Notes: a model not told the origin generated them from the sequence alone. 64,000 nt of DNA from Micromonospora sp. C28SCA-DRY-2 (GCF_030519475.1 NZ_JAUMKD010000001.1:1488001-1552000), one strand, 5' to 3'; counted from the first letter of the stretch, positions 51,920 through 61,372 are shown. Program-made: numbers and translations.

Positions 51920-53317
51920 GTGGCGACGAAGACGGCGACCGGCGGCCTGAGCCGGATCACCATCGTGGCTCCGCGGACCCGGATGGACCTCGCGCTCCCG
52001 TCCGACGTGCCGCTCGCCGACCTGCTCCCCACCCTGCTGCGCTACGCCGGTGAGGACCTGGCCGACGAGGGCGTGCGGCACGGCGGGTGGAGCCTGTCGC
52101 GGCTCGGGGGTCCGCCGCTCAACGGCGGCCGTACCCCCGCCCAGCTGGGCATCCGCGACGGCGAGGTGCTCTACTTCAACCCGCGCGCCGCCGCCGCGCC
52201 GGAGATCGTCTTCGACGACGTGGTGGACGCGGTGGCGACCGCCACCAACCAGCGCCCGGGCGCCTGGCAGGTCGGCACCACCCGGTCGTTCGCTGTGCTG
52301 TTCGCCGCGGCGGCGCTCGGCGCCGGCGCGCTGGCCGCGCTCTTCCTCGGCCCGCCGCACCTGCCCGGCGCGCTGGCCGCGCTGGTCGTCGCGGTGGCCC
52401 TGCTGGTCACCGCCGCGGTGCTGTCCCGGGCGGCCGGCGACAGCGCCACCGGCGCGGTGCTCGGGGCGGTGGGGCTCGGCCACGCCGCCGTCGGCGGCCT
52501 GCTGCTGCTCGCCGGCGACCGGCCGCTGTCCGACCTGGCCGCGCCGCACGTGCTGCTGGCCGCCACCGCGGTGGTGGTCTGCGCCGCGGTGGCGGTGCTG
52601 GCGGTGGGCGACCGGCTGCCGCTCTTCTTCGGCGCGGTCGGGGTCGGTGCCGCGGTCGCCTTCGGGGCGCTGCTCTCCCTCGCCTTCGGCATCGGCGCGC
52701 CGGCCGCCGCGGCGGTGGTCGCCGCTGTCGCGTTCGGCGCCGTGCCGGCGCTGCCGATGGCCGCCTACCGGCTGGCCCGGCTGCCCGTCCCGTCCATCCC
52801 CACCGGCCCCGACGACCTGAAGACCGACGCCGAGTCGGTGGACGGGCGCCGGGTGCTCCAGCTCAGCGAGCGGGCCGACGCGTTCCTGACCGGTCTGCTG
52901 TGGATGGTGTCGCTGCTGGTGCTCGGCGCCCAGGTGGTGCTCGCCCTCGACGGCGGCCTGGCGGCGGTGCTGCTCTGCCTCGTGCTGGCCCTGCTGTCGC
53001 TGCTGCGGGCCCGGCCGTTCCTCGGCCGCGCCCAGCGCACCCCGGTGCTGGTCACCGGCACCGCCGGGCTGGGCCTGGCGGCCGCCGCCGCGTTCGCCGG
53101 CGGCTCGCTGGCGGTACGTCTCGGGGTGGTCCTCGGCGGCCTGCTGCTGGCCGCCGTGGTGAGCCTGATCTACGGGCTGACCGTGGCCGGCAAGCGGATC
53201 TCCCCGGTCTGGGGCCGGCTGCTGGACATCGTGGAGATCATGCTGATCATCGCGCTGGTGCCGCTGGCCGTCTGGGTCCTCGGCCTCTACGGCTGGATCG
53301 TCAACCTCCGCCCCTGA
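51920..53317 (+). CDS. eccD: EccD, ESX membrane channel component
   Basis: A 465-residue protein. An N-terminal ubiquitin-like YukD domain at about 10-95 (RITIVAPRTRMDLALPSDVP, NGGRTPAQLGIRDGEVLYFN) is followed by about eleven transmembrane segments, starting at FAVLFAAAALGAGALAALF. EccD dimers form the core of the ESX membrane pore. GAGGAGG precedes GTG 51920. It is divergent from eccC and convergent with eccE. Confidence 0.93.
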   Translation: MATKTATGGLSRITIVAPRTRMDLALPSDVPLADLLPTLLRYAGEDLADEGVRHGGWSLSRLGGPPLNGGRTPAQLGIRDGEVLYFNPRAAAAPEIVFDDVVDAVATATNQRPGAWQVGTTRSFAVLFAAAALGAGALAALFLGPPHLPGALAALVVAVALLVTAAVLSRAAGDSATGAVLGAVGLGHAAVGGLLLLAGDRPLSDLAAPHVLLAATAVVVCAAVAVLAVGDRLPLFFGAVGVGAAVAFGALLSLAFGIGAPAAAAVVAAVAFGAVPALPMAAYRLARLPVPSIPTGPDDLKTDAESVDGRRVLQLSERADAFLTGLLWMVSLLVLGAQVVLALDGGLAAVLLCLVLALLSLLRARPFLGRAQRTPVLVTGTAGLGLAAAAAFAGGSLAVRLGVVLGGLLLAAVVSLIYGLTVAGKRISPVWGRLLDIVEIMLIIALVPLAVWVLGLYGWIVNLRP

Positions 53318-53336
53318 CGCCGGGGTCGCTCCCGGC

Positions 53337-53389
53337 GACCAGGGGGTTCGTGTCGGGAATCCGACTCCGGCGACGCGAACCCCTTGGTC
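53337..53389. terminator. Bidirectional hairpin terminator
   Basis: GACCAGGGGGTTCGTGTCG (53337-53355) pairs with CGACGCGAACCCCTTGGTC (53371-53389) with two mismatches. It lies between the convergent eccD and eccE genes. Confidence 0.7.
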
Positions 53390-53407
53390 ACCGACAGTGC
53401 GTGGCGG

Positions 53408-54577
53408 TCAGCTGGTGGTGGTGACGGTGGCGGCGACCGGGGCGGTGGCGTAGACGCCCGGCGCGTGCTGGCCGTCCAGCAGGCGGCCCGGCGCGCCGCT
53501 GCGGCGGGCCACGTCCCGGACCACCTTCACCAGCGCCTCGACGTGGTTGTCCAGCGCCGCCACCCGCAGCAGCGGGGCGGTCCGGCCGCCCGGCAGCACC
53601 GCGGCGGCCAGCGTGTGCGACGGCGCGGAGGTCGCGGTCACCGCGTCGACCAGGGCGCCGAACGGGGTGCCGGCGCGGGCCCGCAGGGCGAGGCAGCGCT
53701 GCGTCCAGCCGCCGCCGCGCAGGCCGGTCCAGGTCTCCGCGGGCGGCGCCGGGGCGAGGTCCAGCCCGGCCGCCGAGATCACCGCCGCACGCAGTTCGTC
53801 CCGGCCGAGCGCGCGGTGGGCCAGCCCGGCGGCGTTCAGCGCCTTGCCGAGCCGGCCGATGCCGGCGGCGAGGGTGCGGTGCACGCCGGGCATCCCGCCG
53901 CCCCGGCTGACCGCCTCCACCCGGGCGTCCCGCACCGAGAGCCGCAGCGCCACCCAGACCGTACGGTGGGCCGCCGGCGGCGCGCCCGGCGCCGGGTACC
54001 AGACCAGGGTGTGCGAGACCACCTGGGCGAGGGTGACCGGCCCGCTGAAGTCGGCGAGCACCCGCAGCGCGCGGTCGACCACCGACGACTCCACCGATCC
54101 GGCCGGCGCGCCCGGCCGGCCCTGTAGCGCGACCGCGGCGAACCAGCCCTGCCCGTCCTGCCCGATGCCGAGCCGGGTGCCCCGGTCTGTGAGTTCGATC
54201 ACATTAAGTTCGGGAGCGAGGGCGGCCAGCCGCGGATCCCCGCCACCGCCGGCCGCGACCGTGCTGCGGGCCTGCTCCCGCCGGCGGCGCAGCCGGCGCC
54301 GCAGCATCAGGTCCTCGTACCACCAGCGGCCGCCCCGGCGGGCGAAGACGGCGATCAGCACCAGCAGGGCCACCGCGATCACCGTGCCGGCCAGCCAGGT
54401 GGGCCCGCCCAGCGCCGCCCAGACGGCCACCGCGCACAGCTCCACCACCACCAGCTGGCCGACCACGACCGGGCCGATCCGCCCGCGTTCGCGCCGGTCG
54501 GCCGGGCTGACCGGCCGCTCCGCGCCGCCGGACGGGTCCGTGGCCGTACGGCCGGGTGGCGCCTGAACCTGCGTCAT
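53408..54577 (-). CDS. eccE: EccE, ESX membrane complex component
   Basis: A 389-residue protein with two transmembrane helices at about 37-57 and 62-82 (VVGQLVVVELCAVAVWAALG, LAGTVIAVALLVLIAVFARR). A cytoplasmic domain follows, with WYEDLMLRRRLRRRR, TRLGIGQDGQGWFAAVALQG and SHTLVWYPAPGAPPAAHRTV. These match EccE, which sits at the periphery of the ESX complex. Start ATG 54577 has GGGAC upstream. It is divergent from eccB. Confidence 0.88.
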   Translation of the reverse strand: MTQVQAPPGRTATDPSGGAERPVSPADRRERGRIGPVVVGQLVVVELCAVAVWAALGGPTWLAGTVIAVALLVLIAVFARRGGRWWYEDLMLRRRLRRRREQARSTVAAGGGGDPRLAALAPELNVIELTDRGTRLGIGQDGQGWFAAVALQGRPGAPAGSVESSVVDRALRVLADFSGPVTLAQVVSHTLVWYPAPGAPPAAHRTVWVALRLSVRDARVEAVSRGGGMPGVHRTLAAGIGRLGKALNAAGLAHRALGRDELRAAVISAAGLDLAPAPPAETWTGLRGGGWTQRCLALRARAGTPFGALVDAVTATSAPSHTLAAAVLPGGRTAPLLRVAALDNHVEALVKVVRDVARRSGAPGRLLDGQHAPGVYATAPVAATVTTTS

Positions 54578-54729
54578 CGGTGGCAGTCCCTTCTGGACGG
54601 TGCGGCATCCCGTCGTGACCGGGCCCGGGGCGCTGGTCCCGGTGACCCGTCGACGGCCCCTTATCGTAGGGAAGCCCGCGACACGACTCGGACCTGATCG
54701 TCGCGGACCCACCCCGCCGGAGGTAAGTC

Positions 54730-56268
54730 ATGCGGACCCGCCGCGATCAGGTGCAGGCGTACCGCTTCGTCACCCGCCGGATCGTCTCGGCGTTGCTGTC
54801 GGGCGACCCCGAGACCAGCAACCTGCCGATGCGGCGCCTCGGCATGGCGGTCTTCGGCAGCGTGATCGCGGCGGCGGTGGTGCTCGGCGGCGCCGGCGCG
54901 TACGGGCAGCTCACCGGCAACGCCGCGCCGTTGGAGCCGAACACCCTGGTGATCGAGCGGGAGACCGGGGCGACGTACGTCTTCCTCGACGACGGCAAGC
55001 TGTACCCGACGCTCAACTACGCCTCCGCCCGGCTGATCCTGAACACCGCGGACCCGCAGATCCGGACCATGTCGCAGGCGTCGATCCGGGACCGCTCGCG
55101 CGGGCGCACGGTCGGCATCGTCGGCGCGCCGGACGCGGTGCCCGACCGCAAGTCGCTCACCGGCCTGCCGTGGTCGGTCTGCGACGTCCCCGACCCGGCC
55201 GATCCGCGCCGGTCCAGCACCAAGGTGGTGATCGACCGGCCGCTGCCCGGCGGGGCGCCGCTGGGCGACCGCGCGGTGCTGGTGTCGGTCGACGGCCAGC
55301 GGCACCTGCTCACCGGCGACGCCCGGCTCCAGGTGGTCGGGGGCGACCCGGCGATCGCCGCGCTGCGGATGGCCGGCGCGGCCACGCTCACCGTCGGCCA
55401 GCAACTGGTCAACGCGGTGCCGGCCGGCCCGGCCCTGCGCAAGCCCACCATCGCCGGCGATGACGAGAGCAGCACCGTCGAGGTCGGCGGCGAGCCGGCC
55501 CGGATCGGGCAGGTCTTCCGGGCCGCCGGCAAGCACTACGTGCTCACCCGGGAGGGCCTGGCCTCGATCGGCGAGCCCACCGCGCTGCTGCTGCTCAGCG
55601 ACGGCGGCTCGGTCACCGACATCACCCCGGACCAGGCCGGCCGGCTGCTGACCGAGGAGCGGGTGGAGGAGACCGGGATGCCGCAGGCACTGCCCGCGCT
55701 GTACCCGGTCCGCGCCGGCCAGACGGTGCTCTGCGCGACCTACCGGTCGGGGGCGGGCGGCGGGCCGCCCACCACCACGCTGGAGGTCTTCGACCGGGCC
55801 CCGGCCGAGCTGACCGCGAGCCAGGCCGGCCCGGTGCCGGTCCGGCAGGGCAGCCGCGACGCGGTCCGCACCGCCGACGCCGTGCTGCTCCCCGGCGGCA
55901 AGGGCGTGCTGGTCCAGGCGGCGCCGGGCGCCGGGGAGACCGGCACGGCCGCACCCGGATCGACGGTCTACCTGATCAGCGCGCAGGGCGTCCGCTACCC
56001 GCTGGGCACCCGCTCCGGCGACGCGATGACCGCCCTGGGCTACGGCGGTGTCACCCCGCTGGCGGTGCCGGCGTCGCTGCTGGCGCTGATCCCCACCGGG
56101 CCGACCCTGGAGCGGGAGGACGCACTGTCCTTCTTCGAGCCCGACGCGAAGGGGGCGCCGGCGCCGGCGGCCCCGGCGCGGCCGACCGCGACCGCCACGC
56201 CGGAGGCGTCCGGATCGGCGGTCCCGTCGGGCACGACCGGCACCGCGTCGCCGGCCGCCGGCGGGTGA
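54730..56268 (+). CDS. eccB: EccB, ESX complex component
   Basis: A 512-residue protein. RTRRDQVQAYRFVTRRIVSA at the N-terminus and the transmembrane helix at about 40-60 (AVFGSVIAAAVVLGGAGAYG) are followed by a long extracytoplasmic domain with GKLYPTLNYASARLIL, LPWSVCDVP (Cys in the conserved disulfide region) and VYLISAQGVRYPLGT. The C-terminus is Pro/Ala/Thr-rich. EccB spans the periplasm above the pore. It shares a transcript with the two downstream ESX genes. Confidence 0.93.
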   Translation: MRTRRDQVQAYRFVTRRIVSALLSGDPETSNLPMRRLGMAVFGSVIAAAVVLGGAGAYGQLTGNAAPLEPNTLVIERETGATYVFLDDGKLYPTLNYASARLILNTADPQIRTMSQASIRDRSRGRTVGIVGAPDAVPDRKSLTGLPWSVCDVPDPADPRRSSTKVVIDRPLPGGAPLGDRAVLVSVDGQRHLLTGDARLQVVGGDPAIAALRMAGAATLTVGQQLVNAVPAGPALRKPTIAGDDESSTVEVGGEPARIGQVFRAAGKHYVLTREGLASIGEPTALLLLSDGGSVTDITPDQAGRLLTEERVEETGMPQALPALYPVRAGQTVLCATYRSGAGGGPPTTTLEVFDRAPAELTASQAGPVPVRQGSRDAVRTADAVLLPGGKGVLVQAAPGAGETGTAAPGSTVYLISAQGVRYPLGTRSGDAMTALGYGGVTPLAVPASLLALIPTGPTLEREDALSFFEPDAKGAPAPAAPARPTATATPEASGSAVPSGTTGTASPAAGG

Positions 56269-56365
56269 GCGTCCCGCTGGGCGAACGGCGGGTCGCCCGG
56301 CTCGCGGGCGTGGACTAACCTGAGCATCGGCAACGGTTATCGACCAGACGTACGGGGATGCTGCC

Positions 56366-56734
56366 ATGACCGGGCGCACGACAGTCGACCTGATGTCCCT
56401 GGAGGACTTCCACCAGCGGTTGGCCGACCGGCTGACCCAGGCGGAGACGGTGTTGCGGAAGCTCAACACCGAGATGCAGTGCCGGCCCCCGGCGCTGGGC
56501 ACCTTCGCCGACGCCACCAGCAACGCCCGCAAGTACTCCGACATCCACCTGTCCTATGTGGAGAAGGTGGGCCGGCTGCGCGAGGCGGTCGAGGCGGCGC
56601 AGACCGCCACCGCGACCATCCTGAACAACTACCGCACGGCGGAGGCCCGCAACGCGGCCAACGCCGCCGACATCGCCGCGGCGTTGACCGGCGTCGACAA
56701 CGCGCTGAAGCGGCAGGAGGACCCGCGTGTCTGA
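56366..56734 (+). CDS. ESX-locus small helical protein
   Basis: A 122-residue, mostly helical protein: LEDFHQRLADRLTQAETVLR, then YVEKVGRLREAVEAAQTATA and NAANAADIAAALTGVDNALK. No WXG turn is present; a Pro-rich bend (CRPPALGTF) replaces it. It overlaps the next gene by 8 bp, so it is probably the partner of the long substrate there. Confidence 0.78.
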   Translation: MTGRTTVDLMSLEDFHQRLADRLTQAETVLRKLNTEMQCRPPALGTFADATSNARKYSDIHLSYVEKVGRLREAVEAAQTATATILNNYRTAEARNAANAADIAAALTGVDNALKRQEDPRV

Positions 56735-57962
56735 GTACACCGCGCGCTACCAGGGCGTCAGCCACGAGGAGCTGTACAACGCCGTGATGGCCGGCAAGCC
56801 GAGCCAGATCGACGACCTCGCCGCCGACTGGACGTCGCTCAAGGGCATCCTCGACGGCCTCGGCCGGGAGCTCGGTGGCGACCTCGACAAGCTCGCCAAC
56901 GCCTGGACGGGCGAGGCCGGGCAGGAGTTCCAGCGCCGGCTCGACTTCATCGTCTCCTACGCCGACACGCTCGGCGAGGGGATGGCCGACCTCAGCCGGG
57001 CGCTGACCCTGATGGCCGACCAGCTCCGCACCGCGCACCGGGAGGCGGAGAGCCCGGAGAAGACCGACGACCACGACAAGGCGGTCTCCGGTGCGATGAA
57101 GGGTGCCGCCTTCGGCCTGCCGGGGGCGATCGTCGGCGGGCTGCTCGGCCACCAGCAGGACAAGGCCGAGCAGGAGAAGGCGCACCAGCGGATGGTCAAC
57201 GTGGTGGCCGAGCTGGCCGCCGGCTACGACCTCTCGGCGTACGGCCGGATGGTCGCGCCGCCGCCCCCGCCGGTCGACACCCCGCGCCCGATCACCGGTG
57301 GCACCACCACGCCGCGCGGCGGCCCCGGCGCGACCACGCCGACGGCCGCGCCGACCAGCACCGGCCTCACCCCGCAGACCGGCGGCCACACCGTGGCCAC
57401 CCCCGACCAGGTCGGGTCCGGTCCGGGCACCGGTTCCGGAGCGGGCGGCTCCGCCGGCGCGGCTCCCGGCACCATCGGCGGCACCACCGATCCCGACCTC
57501 GGCACCTCCCTCGCCGGGGCCGGGCCGCTGACCACCAGCCCGGTGCTCGGCGGCGCGCCCCCGGCCGGCCTGGGCGGCGGCACCGCGACGGCCTCGGCCG
57601 GTGGCGGATTCGGCCCGCTGCTCGCCGGTGGTGGCGGGCTGGTCGGCACCGCCGCGCTGGCCGGCTCGGCCAGCAGCGCGCCGACCAGCGTGGCCCGGCC
57701 CACCGGCGGCACGGCGGCGGCCGAGACCAGATCCGCCAGCGGCGCCGGGCGCAGCATGGACGGGCGGCGTGGCGACGGCGCGGCCCGCGACGCCGCCACC
57801 GCGCGGCAGGGCCGGGCGGCCAACCGGGCCGGCGTCCTCGGCGGCCGCGGGCAGCACGACGACGACACCTCGGACGACCGGCTGACCTGGCTCACCGAGG
57901 ACGACATGGTCTGGCAGGACGGCGCGGACGCCGCGCCGCCGGTGCTCGGCACCGATCGCTGA
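56727..57962 (+). CDS. Long ESX substrate: WXG domain with low-complexity tail
   Basis: A 411-residue protein. The N-terminal helical domain contains LANAWTGEAGQEFQRRLDFI, with the WTG turn. A short hydrophobic glycine-zipper segment (MKGAAFGLPGAIVGGLLGHQ) precedes a Pro/Gly/Thr-rich region of about 230 residues. The acidic C-terminus is RLTWLTEDDMVWQDGADAAP, then PVLGTDR. The tail matches the 43199 product. GTG 56727 overlaps the upstream stop. It is likely secreted or surface-exposed cargo of this ESX machine. Confidence 0.82.
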   Translation: MSEYTARYQGVSHEELYNAVMAGKPSQIDDLAADWTSLKGILDGLGRELGGDLDKLANAWTGEAGQEFQRRLDFIVSYADTLGEGMADLSRALTLMADQLRTAHREAESPEKTDDHDKAVSGAMKGAAFGLPGAIVGGLLGHQQDKAEQEKAHQRMVNVVAELAAGYDLSAYGRMVAPPPPPVDTPRPITGGTTTPRGGPGATTPTAAPTSTGLTPQTGGHTVATPDQVGSGPGTGSGAGGSAGAAPGTIGGTTDPDLGTSLAGAGPLTTSPVLGGAPPAGLGGGTATASAGGGFGPLLAGGGGLVGTAALAGSASSAPTSVARPTGGTAAAETRSASGAGRSMDGRRGDGAARDAATARQGRAANRAGVLGGRGQHDDDTSDDRLTWLTEDDMVWQDGADAAPPVLGTDR

Positions 57963-57979
57963 CCGGCGACATCCGGCAC

Positions 57980-58021
57980 ACGACGGCCCATCCGGCGGGC
58001 GACCACCGGGTGGGCCGTCGT
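57980..58021. terminator. Hairpin terminator at the end of the ESX locus
   Basis: ACGACGGCCCATCCGG (57980-57995) pairs with CCGGGTGGGCCGTCGT (58006-58021) with one mismatch, 18 bp after the stop at 57962. Confidence 0.7.
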
Positions 58022-58183
58022 CGTGTCCGCCGCGGCTGGGTCGCAACCCCCCGGCGGGCTCCCCCACCCGCTCCGGCCGCGCCCTCGTCTCCCCGGTGAC
58101 CGTCCACACCGCACCCGGGTGGCGTCGGTCACCGTCCCCGTCGCCGTGCTGCGACCACCCGAATCGGGCGATAGGTTGGTCTG

Positions 58184-58555
58184 GTGCCGTCCGTAGCCTC
58201 CGCCCACCCGCTGTGGTCGGTCACGCTGCGCGCGCTACGGACGATGACCCGCCTGGCGGCGACCGCGCTGGTGCTCGTCGTCGGTCTCGGCGGGCTGACC
58301 GCCGGCACCGCCACCGAACCGGCCACCACCGCCGCCCAGCTCCGGCCGCTCGCCGTGACGAGCCGGGTCGACGAGCTGCGTCCCGACGCCGCGGCCAGCG
58401 CGGCGGCACGGAGCATCGACGCCGACACCACTGAGCCGGGCCCCGCCGAGGCCACCCCGGTCACCGCCGACGTCGTGGCCACCGCCCGGCTCGCGGGCCC
58501 GGCCACCGATCCCGGACGCGGGATGCCGGCCCGGCGCGGTCCACCCACCGCCTGA
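58184..58555 (+). CDS. Short predicted exported/membrane protein
   Basis: A 123-residue frame with one hydrophobic segment (LAATALVLVVGLGGLTAGTA) after a basic start, then an Ala/Thr/Pro-rich, low-complexity extracytoplasmic part. ATG 58244 would give a tidier signal peptide than GTG 58184. No family match is seen. Codon use is consistent with coding, but support is modest. Confidence 0.5.
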   Translation: MPSVASAHPLWSVTLRALRTMTRLAATALVLVVGLGGLTAGTATEPATTAAQLRPLAVTSRVDELRPDAAASAAARSIDADTTEPGPAEATPVTADVVATARLAGPATDPGRGMPARRGPPTA

Positions 58556-58713
58556 CCGTCAGCCCCGTCGCCGCGTAGGTGCCCACCCGGGGCTGAGGGC
58601 GCGCGACCCGTCGGAGCGCCGGCCCACCGCCGAGGACGCCCGACCGCCCGCGCATCCGTACCACCGGGCCCGTGACCGTCGACCCCTCTCTCTGCCGCCG
58701 TGAGGTGCTGCTG

Positions 58714-59514
58714 ATGCGAACCGTGCTCTCCGCCGTCCTGCCCGACGTCCCCCGGGCCGCCGCGATCTGGCTGAGCCTGCTCGGCGTGGTGGCCGTCATC
58801 GTCGCCGGCCTGCTGCTGCGCCCGGGCCGCCTGCGCTTCGACGCCGGCGCCCGGATCCGGCAGGCCGCCATGCCCAGCCAACTCGAACTGGCCGAGGAGG
58901 AGCGTGAGCGGGCCCGCTACGCGGCGGAGGTCGCGGTGGCCGCCGAGCGGGCGACCGCCACCGCGCAGCGTCGCCGGGCCGAGTGGGTGGCCGCGCAGGA
59001 GGAGGTCGAGCAGGTCTGGCAGGCGTACGAGGCCGCCGAGGCGGACGTGCGACGGTTGGCGGCGGCCGCGGCGCTGCCCCTGCCCCGCACCGCCCGCACG
59101 CCCGCCGAGTACGCCGACCGCGAGCGCTTCCTGCATCGCACCGCCCTGGACGCCTACTGGCGCCGGGAACTGTCGGTGGAGCAGCTCAGCGACGTCTTCG
59201 CGCACCGCAACGGGTGGGACCCGCGGCTGCACCCGGTGGAGCAGGAACTGGTGCTGCGCCGGGCGGTACGGGACAACCTGCTCGCCCGGCAGCGGACGGC
59301 CCGGGAGCGGGAGCAGGCCGCCTGGCGCGCTGCCGAGCTGGCCGCCGCCGCGGCGCGCAGCCTGCGGGAGGAGGCGTTCGCCGCGACCCGCCGCCGCACC
59401 GAGGAGGCTCCGTCGGTGCTGCCGCTGGCTGAGCTGCCGCGCGGCTCGGCGAGCGAGCAGACCCGGGAACTGCCCCCGGTCGCCCGGGGCCGGGCGGCGG
59501 TGGCCGCGTACTGA
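58714..59514 (+). CDS. Membrane-anchored coiled-coil protein
   Basis: A 266-residue protein. An N-terminal transmembrane segment (AAIWLSLLGVVAVIVAGLLL) is followed by long Ala/Glu/Arg coiled coils (QLELAEEERERARYAAEVAV). A middle block contains YADRERFLHRTALDAYWRRE, LSVEQLSDVFAHRNGWDP and HPVEQELVLRRAVRDNLL. No family is recognised. ATG 58714 has GAGGT upstream; GTG 58672 would add 14 residues. It is likely a cell-envelope structural or scaffold protein. Confidence 0.75.
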   Translation: MRTVLSAVLPDVPRAAAIWLSLLGVVAVIVAGLLLRPGRLRFDAGARIRQAAMPSQLELAEEERERARYAAEVAVAAERATATAQRRRAEWVAAQEEVEQVWQAYEAAEADVRRLAAAAALPLPRTARTPAEYADRERFLHRTALDAYWRRELSVEQLSDVFAHRNGWDPRLHPVEQELVLRRAVRDNLLARQRTAREREQAAWRAAELAAAAARSLREEAFAATRRRTEEAPSVLPLAELPRGSASEQTRELPPVARGRAAVAAY

Positions 59515-59551
59515 TCGGGCGGGGCTGGGCGGGCCGGGCTAGCGTGTGGGT

Positions 59552-59896
59552 ATGTCCAGTGAGGCGTGGCTCGTCGTGGCGGTCGTCGGCGTCCTGGTGG
59601 CCGCCATGCTCACCGGCGCCGTGCTGCTGGCCGTACGGGTGGTCCGGGCCCGGCGGATGCTCGGCGAACTCGGCGGCGGCGGCAAGGTCGCCTTCTACGG
59701 CGCGCTGATCTACGCGATCTTCCCGGTGGACCTGCTCCCGGACCCGATCTACCTCGACGACATCGGCGTGCTGGCCGGCGCGCTGATCTATCTCACCCGG
59801 CTGATCAGCAAGCGCCGGGCCGCGAGCCGGCCGCTGCCCGGGCGCCCCGGCCCGCCGCCCGCCGATCCGGGCCGGATCCGCCGTCCCGTCTCCTGA
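59552..59896 (+). CDS. DUF1232 (YkvA-like) small membrane protein
   Basis: A 114-residue protein. The N-terminal hydrophobic segment (WLVVAVVGVLVAAMLTGAVL) is followed by the DUF1232 core FYGALIYAIFPVDLLPDPIY, LDDIGVLAGALIYL, which is the family signature. The C-terminus is Pro-rich. ATG 59552 is preferred. The function is unknown. Confidence 0.85.
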   Translation: MSSEAWLVVAVVGVLVAAMLTGAVLLAVRVVRARRMLGELGGGGKVAFYGALIYAIFPVDLLPDPIYLDDIGVLAGALIYLTRLISKRRAASRPLPGRPGPPPADPGRIRRPVS

Positions 59897-59953
59897 GCCA
59901 CCACCGGTGCCGCGTGTCATGATCGGTGCCGCACCGGGAGACAGGGGACGGGC

Positions 59954-60361
59954 ATGCCGGACGCGCATCGGTTGGACCTTCGGGACGAGCGCGTCGTGGC
60001 GTTCTGCCGGGAACGGCGCCTGGCCACGCTGACCACCCTGCGCGCCGACGGCACCCCGCACGTGGTACCCGTCGGGGTCACCCTCGACCCGGCGGCGGGC
60101 CTGGCCCGGGTCATCACCAGCGGCGGCTCGCACAAGGCCCGGCACGTCGCCGTCGCGGGCCCCGACGGCGCCCCGGTGGCCGTCTGCCAGGTGGACGGGC
60201 GGCGGTGGCTGACCCTGGAGGGGCGGGCACGGCTGCGGTCGGATCCGGCCGCCGTGGCCGAGGCCGAACGCCGGTACGCCGAGCGCTACCGGACGCCCCG
60301 GGCCAACCCGGAACGGGTGGTCATCGAGATCACCGTGACCCGGGTGCTCGGATCGCTCTGA
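59954..60361 (+). CDS. PPOX-class F420-dependent oxidoreductase
   Basis: A 135-residue split-barrel protein: [50 protein letters not shown] and [17 protein letters not shown]. These are typical of the F420-binding PPOX/FDOR-B family, which reduces biliverdin, quinones or similar molecules. It has no close partner gene. Confidence 0.87.
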   Translation: MPDAHRLDLRDERVVAFCRERRLATLTTLRADGTPHVVPVGVTLDPAAGLARVITSGGSHKARHVAVAGPDGAPVAVCQVDGRRWLTLEGRARLRSDPAAVAEAERRYAERYRTPRANPERVVIEITVTRVLGSL

Positions 60362-60702
60362 GCCCCGCGTAGCTCAACCGGCCGGGACATGCCGAACCGG
60401 TCACCGCCGTTTCCTGCCCGCATGTCGCGGATGACCGGTTCCGCGTCGGAGTCGAGGATTCGGTGCGGCGGGCCGCCGAACCGCCGGAATCCGGCCGCCG
60501 CGGCCGCTGTTGGACCTGGTCGGACCGGCGGAACAGGCTGACCGGCCGGGCGGAATGCCGGTCGGAGCAGGACCGTTACATCCCCGGCACGCCCGTGGCC
60601 GACGCGGCCCGGGCGATGCGGATTCCCGTTGAGCCGAGCGCCTTTCCCGGTGCTTGCGGCACCGATCCCGGAGCCGACAAACCCCCGATTGGAGCCCGAC
60701 CC
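60362..60702. other. Intergenic region upstream of the C39 peptidase
   Basis: No supported gene. It contains a perfect 10-bp inverted repeat GAACCGGTCA...TGACCGGTTC (60394-60403, 60432-60441) that could terminate the upstream gene or bind a regulator. The rest shows many short GCCGG stretches but no clear riboswitch. Confidence 0.4.
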
Positions 60703-61362
60703 ATGAACTCCATCCTGAAGAAGAGTGGTCTGTCCGTCGCCGGGCTGCTGGTGGCCGGCAGCTGCGTCGCGGGCGCCACGACGGCCGCCCAGGCCGCGCC
60801 GACCGGCACTCTCCCGGTCGCCGCGCCGCACACCGACAAGGGCGGCCGCGCGGACAAGCGGGCCGAGCGCATGGTCGGCATCGAGTACCAGGCGCAGCCC
60901 AACTTCTACTACTGCGGCCCGGCCGCGACCCGGATCGCGCTGTCCGCGCAGGGCAAGGCGCTGTCCCAGGACGAGGTCGCGAAGCGGCTGGGCACCACCG
61001 AGGCCGGCACCGACTCGGCGCTGGACACCACCCGGGTGCTCAACGAGCTGACCGGTGGCCGGTACAAGACCACCGAGATCCGGGGCCCGGTCGCCAAGCC
61101 GGAGGAGATCGACCGGCTGCGTGCCGATGTACTGGCCGCGCTGGACGCCGGCCGGCCGGTGGTGGCCAACGTCAAGGGCACCGCGGTGGACACCGACGGC
61201 AGCCCGCACTCGTACGAGGGTGGCCACTACCTGACCCTGGTGGGCTACCGGGACGGCGCTGACCTGATCCGGGTCGCCGACCCGGCCAGCCCGGTGCCGG
61301 AGTACTGGATGACCCTGGAGAAGGTCGCCAACTGGATCGCCGAGCGCGGCTACTCGTCCTGA
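60703..61362 (+). CDS. Secreted C39-family cysteine peptidase
   Basis: A 219-residue exported enzyme. A signal peptide (GLSVAGLLVAGSCVAGATTA) leads to a C39 domain with Cys71 (FYYCGPAATRIAL), His175 (GGHYLTLVGY) and Asp193 (RVADPAS). C39 peptidases cut at double-Gly or similar sites, often processing peptides. This is a stand-alone secreted form without an ABC transporter. ATG 60703 follows GGAGC. Confidence 0.88.
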   Translation: MNSILKKSGLSVAGLLVAGSCVAGATTAAQAAPTGTLPVAAPHTDKGGRADKRAERMVGIEYQAQPNFYYCGPAATRIALSAQGKALSQDEVAKRLGTTEAGTDSALDTTRVLNELTGGRYKTTEIRGPVAKPEEIDRLRADVLAALDAGRPVVANVKGTAVDTDGSPHSYEGGHYLTLVGYRDGADLIRVADPASPVPEYWMTLEKVANWIAERGYSS

Positions 61363-61372
61363 CCGACGGGCA

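Noticed and set aside
60362..60380. tRNA-like D-arm sequence GTAGCTCAACCGG
   Set aside because: No anticodon stem, T-arm or acceptor can be folded around it.
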